DNA of 52,602 nucleotides from Methylococcaceae bacterium TMED69 (GTDB lineage: Bacteria > Pseudomonadota > Gammaproteobacteria > Ga0077536), in assembly GCA_002170535.1 (NCBI GenBank), contig NHDW01000006.1, positions 199,983 through 252,584 on the forward strand, given 5' to 3'. Position 1 is the first letter of the stretch. Each line of letters begins with the position of its first letter. This document shows positions 47,998 to 52,602 of the stretch, in pieces. Under the pieces are notes generated by a model. The model searched no databases. It worked only from the letters and a program-made list of their open reading frames with translations, and was not told the origin of the DNA. The translations under genes and the position numbers were made by a program.

Positions 47998-48366
47998 TTA
48001 TTTTTTAGTAGAAATAGTATTTGCCATTTCTTTAGATTTTTCTTTTCCTCTTTCTCTAGCTTCCTGCAACGAAAGCAGACCAAGGCAATCTCTTATTTTG
48101 TCAAACGTTTCTGGGTCTAATCCCTCTTGCAGATATTTCATACATGCATATTGAAATAGCTCCATTTCAACAATCGGCTGTTCGTTTCCTTCCTGGTCTG
48201 GCTCAAATTCTCCCGTCTCTTGCGATCCGAAAAAAAACAAAAGGTTTGGCATTTCCTTGTCTTTTGGAACAGCAATAAATGGTAATCCACCCGTTAGTGA
48301 ATCTTGCTCATATTCTTCGTAACAAATTTCTGGAACCCATTTTCTTTTATCGTTTGGTTGCATCAT
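47998..48366 (-). CDS. Hypothetical protein
   Basis: 122-aa ORF. Confidence 0.5.
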   Translation of the reverse strand: MMQPNDKRKWVPEICYEEYEQDSLTGGLPFIAVPKDKEMPNLLFFFGSQETGEFEPDQEGNEQPIVEMELFQYACMKYLQEGLDPETFDKIRDCLGLLSLQEARERGKEKSKEMANTISTKK

Positions 48367-48388
48367 TATCTCCTATAAAACATTACCA

Positions 48389-49675
48389 TTATTGTACTAA
48401 TGATCTAATATCTGTTAATGCTTTATCTAGTTTTTCCATTGAATTGTTTATCAATTGAGCATGCTCCAAACCAATATCAGTTGTCATCAACATTTTCATC
48501 TCATCTGGACCATAATCTTCTGTAATAAATTCTTTTACCGTTTCATAGGAAGATTCAACTGAATCTGCAGCCACTTTTATCATGTCTTTTCTCGAGACTT
48601 TCCAAAGTGTTTCTTTTATTTTTTGGTCAAGCAATTCTGGATCATCTGTCTTAATTCCTTCTTTTTCAGCTTGCTTTTTAAAATCCTTCAATTTCTTTTC
48701 GTCATTTTTAATTTCCTCTACAGATTTTTCTAGATCTTCAACTAGTGATGAAACGTCAATTTTGTTGATTCCTGGATCTTTAATCTCCGACATTTTTTGA
48801 ACAAATTCTTCGGGGCTGGCGGTGGTAAGAATCGCTGAAGAGAATTTGTAAGACGTTAACATCGGATCCATGATTTTACTAATTGCATCCTTTTTCAATT
48901 CTAGAACTTTTGATCCTATTTTTTCAATCTCGAGATAAACACCGGCATTTTCTAATTCGCTAAGTGCATCTTGGATTATGTCCTCATCTGTTCTTTTAGG
49001 GTTTTCATCTTTTTGATTTTCTTCATCTCCCTCATACAGACTTCTTACTTTTGATTCTCCGAAAACTAGACCGATTGGGTTTATAAATGCTTTCTGAACG
49101 AGTTCAAAAGTTTTTGTCATAACTCCTCTCTGGTCTTCTATTGCTCCCGACTGTTTGTCTAGTTTATAATCATCAAACCAAACATCTCCTCCGGTCACTG
49201 CCTTTACTGCTCCTCCTACAATTGGAAGTTCTTGTAGCCCAGAAGATTCTAGGAACCCTTTAAACTCATCTGACCCAAGACCTCTAGCACCTTCAAAGGC
49301 ATATGCCGATAGAACCGCCCCGGGAGCAAATGCTAGCATTCCGGCTTTTACTGGTCCTAAATTTTCTTCTAATGGCGCCAGTGCTTGGTTGATCTTAGTC
49401 TGCGTTCTCGCCTGATCTCTTTCATATTCTCTAAAAATTCTAGAATATTCAGATTTTGTTTTAAAGGGGGTAAATGGAAAATTTATTGTTATCCAAAGCA
49501 CCGCGGCTCTGGAAACTTTTTCAACTGATCCCTTAACGACCTTTGCAAAATTAGAAAACCCTTTTTCTACTTCGCCCCAAAAAACCTGAAATAAACCATT
49601 GTAGGTGTTATCTTCCATTAAAAGTTTTTTGCTGTTTTCTAAAATTAGTTTTTTCTGCTTATTTATTGTTGACAT
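48389..49675 (-). CDS. Hypothetical, possible internal virion protein with tag-like N-terminus
   Basis: MSTINKQKKLILENSKKLLMEDNTYNG; Gly/Ala-rich mid-region. Confidence 0.55.
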   Translation of the reverse strand: MSTINKQKKLILENSKKLLMEDNTYNGLFQVFWGEVEKGFSNFAKVVKGSVEKVSRAAVLWITINFPFTPFKTKSEYSRIFREYERDQARTQTKINQALAPLEENLGPVKAGMLAFAPGAVLSAYAFEGARGLGSDEFKGFLESSGLQELPIVGGAVKAVTGGDVWFDDYKLDKQSGAIEDQRGVMTKTFELVQKAFINPIGLVFGESKVRSLYEGDEENQKDENPKRTDEDIIQDALSELENAGVYLEIEKIGSKVLELKKDAISKIMDPMLTSYKFSSAILTTASPEEFVQKMSEIKDPGINKIDVSSLVEDLEKSVEEIKNDEKKLKDFKKQAEKEGIKTDDPELLDQKIKETLWKVSRKDMIKVAADSVESSYETVKEFITEDYGPDEMKMLMTTDIGLEHAQLINNSMEKLDKALTDIRSLVQ

Positions 49676-49752
49676 GTTTTCTCCAAATCTGTGTAGAAAC
49701 CTCTTAGACTAATTATATTATTAATGTACATTTACATTAAGGAGTTTGAATT

Positions 49753-50277
49753 ATGATTATAGGATTAATCCCCGGGGCGATGAAGCCTTATCATGCTGGG
49801 CATCATTACCTAGTATTAAAAGCAATCCAAGAATGCGACCATGTAATTATTTTTACTTCCGCAAAGGACAGAAAAGGAATATCTGGCGCCAACATGCTTC
49901 AGGTCTGGAAAGAATTAATTATTCCTAATATACAAGCTGAAGTTCGTTTTGTCAACTCTCCAGTTAGGGCCGTTTGGGAATTTCTTCAGAATCCATCTGA
50001 TACTGATGGGCATAAAATTAGAATATATGGAGGAACTGAAGACTTGGCTCGTTTTTCACCTGACAATCTTTCTAGATGGGCGAAAGGAGTAAACGTTACT
50101 AATGTGGCTCAAGAGGAAGCAGGCAAATATCTTAGAGGAGTTGGTCCATCTCCCATGGCAAAAGGAGAGTGGGTACGTAAGTCAATAGAGAACAGAGACT
50201 TTGCCTCCTTTAAAGATTATCTTCCGATGTTTTTAAAACCCTTTGCAAAAAGGTATTTAAATATTCTTGTGGCTTAA
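49753..50277 (+). CDS. Nucleotidyltransferase-fold (NMNAT/cytidylyltransferase-like) protein
   Basis: GLIPGAMKPYHAGHHYLV; IYGGTED. Confidence 0.6.
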   Translation: MIIGLIPGAMKPYHAGHHYLVLKAIQECDHVIIFTSAKDRKGISGANMLQVWKELIIPNIQAEVRFVNSPVRAVWEFLQNPSDTDGHKIRIYGGTEDLARFSPDNLSRWAKGVNVTNVAQEEAGKYLRGVGPSPMAKGEWVRKSIENRDFASFKDYLPMFLKPFAKRYLNILVA

Positions 50278-50556
50278 ATTGTTTTCGAAAACGTTTTCCG
50301 GATCTTTTTTCCAGCCATTAATTTCGCAAAAAACAACCCAAGCCTCTTCCGGGGCACCCAAAACATAATAGTGAGTTCCGGAAGACGTTATAAAACTTCT
50401 TCCATCGGAAGAAATTATTTCAGATGTTATTATATACGAATTTTTTTTAAATCTAGGATCGTTGCTGACGAATCCTGCTAGTCTCAATTTAGATTTCTTA
50501 TCGACAACAAATTTTTCATCACTGTCGACAAGAGACCAATGGGTCAATTCAGTCAC
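50257..50556 (-). CDS. Hypothetical protein
   Basis: 99-aa ORF. Confidence 0.45.
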   Translation of the reverse strand: MTELTHWSLVDSDEKFVVDKKSKLRLAGFVSNDPRFKKNSYIITSEIISSDGRSFITSSGTHYYVLGAPEEAWVVFCEINGWKKDPENVFENNLSHKNI

Positions 50557-50586
50557 ATATTTTCTCCGAGAAGTTACAATAAATAA

Positions 50587-51810
50587 TTATCCCGGTAATT
50601 GAATACCCAACGAATATCTTACAGCTCCGCAAATTCTGTTCATGAACGGGAAGGAGCCGGTAAGTTTATATTTGTTTCCATCCATCGTAAACACTATTCC
50701 TTCCATCATGGGAATTTTGTTGCCCAACCTTTCAAATTTATCTAGATTTGCTTCCAGCTCCTCAAGTATTTCTGGGTTTGTTTCTGCATGTATTTTTGCT
50801 TGTTCTACATTGAAATCGATTTGCCGTTTAATTCTTTGGGTCTGTGCTTCAGAATCCTCGATGAGATTACTTTTTACTCCGTAAATTACAGTAGATCCAA
50901 AATCAGCAAACAAAGATGCCAATTCTCCTTTGCATTCTCCCCAATATCCTTGTCGGTGTTTAGACAAAGCGATCCTGTTAAATCTATCCATTGGAGCCCA
51001 TTCTGGTAGTTCTTTTTTTATAAACCTAATATTGTTAGAAACACCATACCAAACATTTTCTACAACGGCTTTTGCCTCTACTCTTTTTAACCATTGAGAC
51101 AACTCTTTTTTTGTTATTTCTGCATAGTAGTCTCTTAGAGTAGTTTCTGGCCTTAGTTTCCAAAAGCCCATAATTGAATGTAGTCTTGAAAGTGTTCTTT
51201 CGATATTACGAGAATTTCTTGAGTACGTAACTGGCAGCCTGTGGTGTGTGTTCCACCGCCATGGTTGTGACATTTCGGTTTTAATAAAATTTTGCCACGG
51301 CGACGAGAAATCTTCCAAAACAGAAACTGGAGATTTTGTAACCGGATCATACTCTACTAGGTCGTGATATACCAGGCTATCCTTGTCGTATTTAAAGCAC
51401 TGTGGATTTTCAGCTGAAACAACTTCGGTATTAACCCATTTAGTAAGGTTCCTTGAAAATGGCCAAAACATCGCCGGCCCTTCACGCCTATTGTGTAGAA
51501 TACGCGCTCTATTATTTATTTCCTGCATGCCGGAAACAAACTGAGGGGAACCAGGGTGGTTTTGCATTCTTTTCATAAATTCAACCGGAGATAATCCACC
51601 TGATTTCATTTGTGTCATATTTAAAGCAAATCTGGGATATCCATCAATCCCTATTGTCCAATGAAGGTTTACTCCGTCGACTTTTTCAATCGCTTCAATA
51701 TCTGCATTTCCAACTTTGCAAATCAAATTTGCTAAGTCATCAAAGGTTAAATCAAAATTATCATAGGGGTGAAGCATGTGTTTTCCGCAGCCGCCCATAG
51801 GTGCCTCCAA
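50587..51810 (-). CDS. Nucleic-acid ligase / nucleotidyltransferase-like protein
   Basis: EAIEKVDGVNL (KxDG), MEGIVFTMDGNKYKLTGSF (motif IV/V-like). Confidence 0.6.
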   Translation of the reverse strand: MEAPMGGCGKHMLHPYDNFDLTFDDLANLICKVGNADIEAIEKVDGVNLHWTIGIDGYPRFALNMTQMKSGGLSPVEFMKRMQNHPGSPQFVSGMQEINNRARILHNRREGPAMFWPFSRNLTKWVNTEVVSAENPQCFKYDKDSLVYHDLVEYDPVTKSPVSVLEDFSSPWQNFIKTEMSQPWRWNTHHRLPVTYSRNSRNIERTLSRLHSIMGFWKLRPETTLRDYYAEITKKELSQWLKRVEAKAVVENVWYGVSNNIRFIKKELPEWAPMDRFNRIALSKHRQGYWGECKGELASLFADFGSTVIYGVKSNLIEDSEAQTQRIKRQIDFNVEQAKIHAETNPEILEELEANLDKFERLGNKIPMMEGIVFTMDGNKYKLTGSFPFMNRICGAVRYSLGIQLPG

Positions 51811-51819
51811 ATTAGAAAA

Positions 51820-51846
51820 GGTTACATATATAATGTAACCCTTTTT
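51820..51846. terminator. Rho-independent terminator
   Basis: AAAAGGTTACAT-ATATA-ATGTAACCCTTTTT. Confidence 0.65.
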
Positions 51847-51873
51847 ATTGGTATCTACACAGATTTTGATTAA

Positions 51874-52602
51874 TTAATCTTTCAAAACACCCGCAAGCTT
51901 ATTCCATCTTTCAAGAACAAGATCACCACTTTGCCATGCTGCCTCAGTTTTGGCGTCTGCATATGGCTCGTTTAAATCTACTTGTCCTGATCGTAGTAGC
52001 TCGATTGCTTGATCTAAGTGTCCCTTGCCCTTGCTTATAACAGGCATGTCTGGTCGTGCAGGGAAACCATCAGGAACCGCTAGAGTAAGTTGCGATACGT
52101 TATCGGCCATTTTTTTAGCAGCGGCTGCTACGGCACCTTCTCCGTCTTCGCCAGAGAATTCTTTACAAGCTTCAAGAACAACCGGTGCTTCTAGACCTTT
52201 CCATTTACCTTTACCTGGAACTTCTGCTCCGCTAGCAGCAAACTCTTCTAATACTGCAAGTATTCCAGCCTCGTTGAACTGTTCAAATCCTCCACTTCCG
52301 GGTTTTCCTTGGGTGATACCAAGGTTAACAGTGATCATATTTAGTGCCGCAATCATTTGCTTGGCAGGAAACTCAACAATAAATCCACCGACGTCAGAAG
52401 ATGGATCAACCATGCCTGAAGCGATCCAGCGGTGGTGGCCGTCCATAATATGGTTGTCGCTAGTAATAATTGCTCCTAAATCTCCTCCTGGTCCTTCTGC
52501 GAATGGCTTTAATTTTTTAATTGCAGCCAGAGCGAAACAAACAGCTTTATGAATATTCATGGAGGACTGAGATGGTTTAAGCTGGGATACCGGAAGCGAA
52601 TC
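51874..52602 (-). CDS. ParB/Srx-like protein, 5' end beyond window edge; C-terminal ERWNKLAG tag
   Basis: Frame open to edge: DSLPVSQLKPSQSSMNIHK...IITSDNHIMDGHHRWIASGM...LVLERWNKLAGVLKD. Confidence 0.75.
   Translation of the reverse strand, partial: DSLPVSQLKPSQSSMNIHKAVCFALAAIKKLKPFAEGPGGDLGAIITSDNHIMDGHHRWIASGMVDPSSDVGGFIVEFPAKQMIAALNMITVNLGITQGKPGSGGFEQFNEAGILAVLEEFAASGAEVPGKGKWKGLEAPVVLEACKEFSGEDGEGAVAAAAKKMADNVSQLTLAVPDGFPARPDMPVISKGKGHLDQAIELLRSGQVDLNEPYADAKTEAAWQSGDLVLERWNKLAGVLKD

Overview
The window is about 52.6 kb, AT-rich and densely coding, with nearly all genes on the minus strand. Genes are short and overlapping, there are 7 tRNA-like genes, and start/stop codons often overlap. 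This looks like a segment of a large tailed-phage genome, but no capsid, portal or terminase gene is visible, so phage identity is inference. Main observations: (1) At least 20 otherwise unrelated proteins carry short Arg/Lys-rich amphipathic terminal tags that end in a hydrophobic-x-Glu motif (MKxLRxYIRxILxE, MKITKRQLKRIIREE, MxxLxxxWxxFLxE). They resemble T4 capsid-targeting sequences, which are cut by the prohead protease at (L/I)xE. Apparent cargo includes an ADP-ribosyltransferase-like protein, two GNATs, a Cys/His/Asp hydrolase-like protein, a SpoT/MESH1-like HD hydrolase, a zeta-like P-loop kinase, a 2H phosphoesterase and a HAD hydrolase. This could be a virion-packaged effector arsenal. 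C-terminal and internal versions of the tag, and a separate C-terminal ERWN[KR]LAG tag, also occur. (2) An ORF-free region of about 690 nt (20367-21060) next to tRNA-Thr is rich in hairpins and ends in a strong terminator; it is a candidate large structured phage RNA of the GOLLD/ROOL kind. (3) A metK / QueF-like / metH / ahcY operon forms an activated-methyl cycle and includes a full-length cobalamin-type methionine synthase. (4) Other unusual genes: ribosomal protein bL36, a sigma factor apparently split before region 4.2 with an HTH gene following it, a type-II (long variable arm) tRNA with a GUC anticodon and Asp-like identity nucleotides, Cpn60 + truncated DnaJ + FKBP + lipoprotein thioredoxin, many small SH3/KOW-like proteins, a membrane fatty-acid hydroxylase, and a tagged reading frame with an in-frame TGA. 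All family names come from motif reading by eye; no searches were run.
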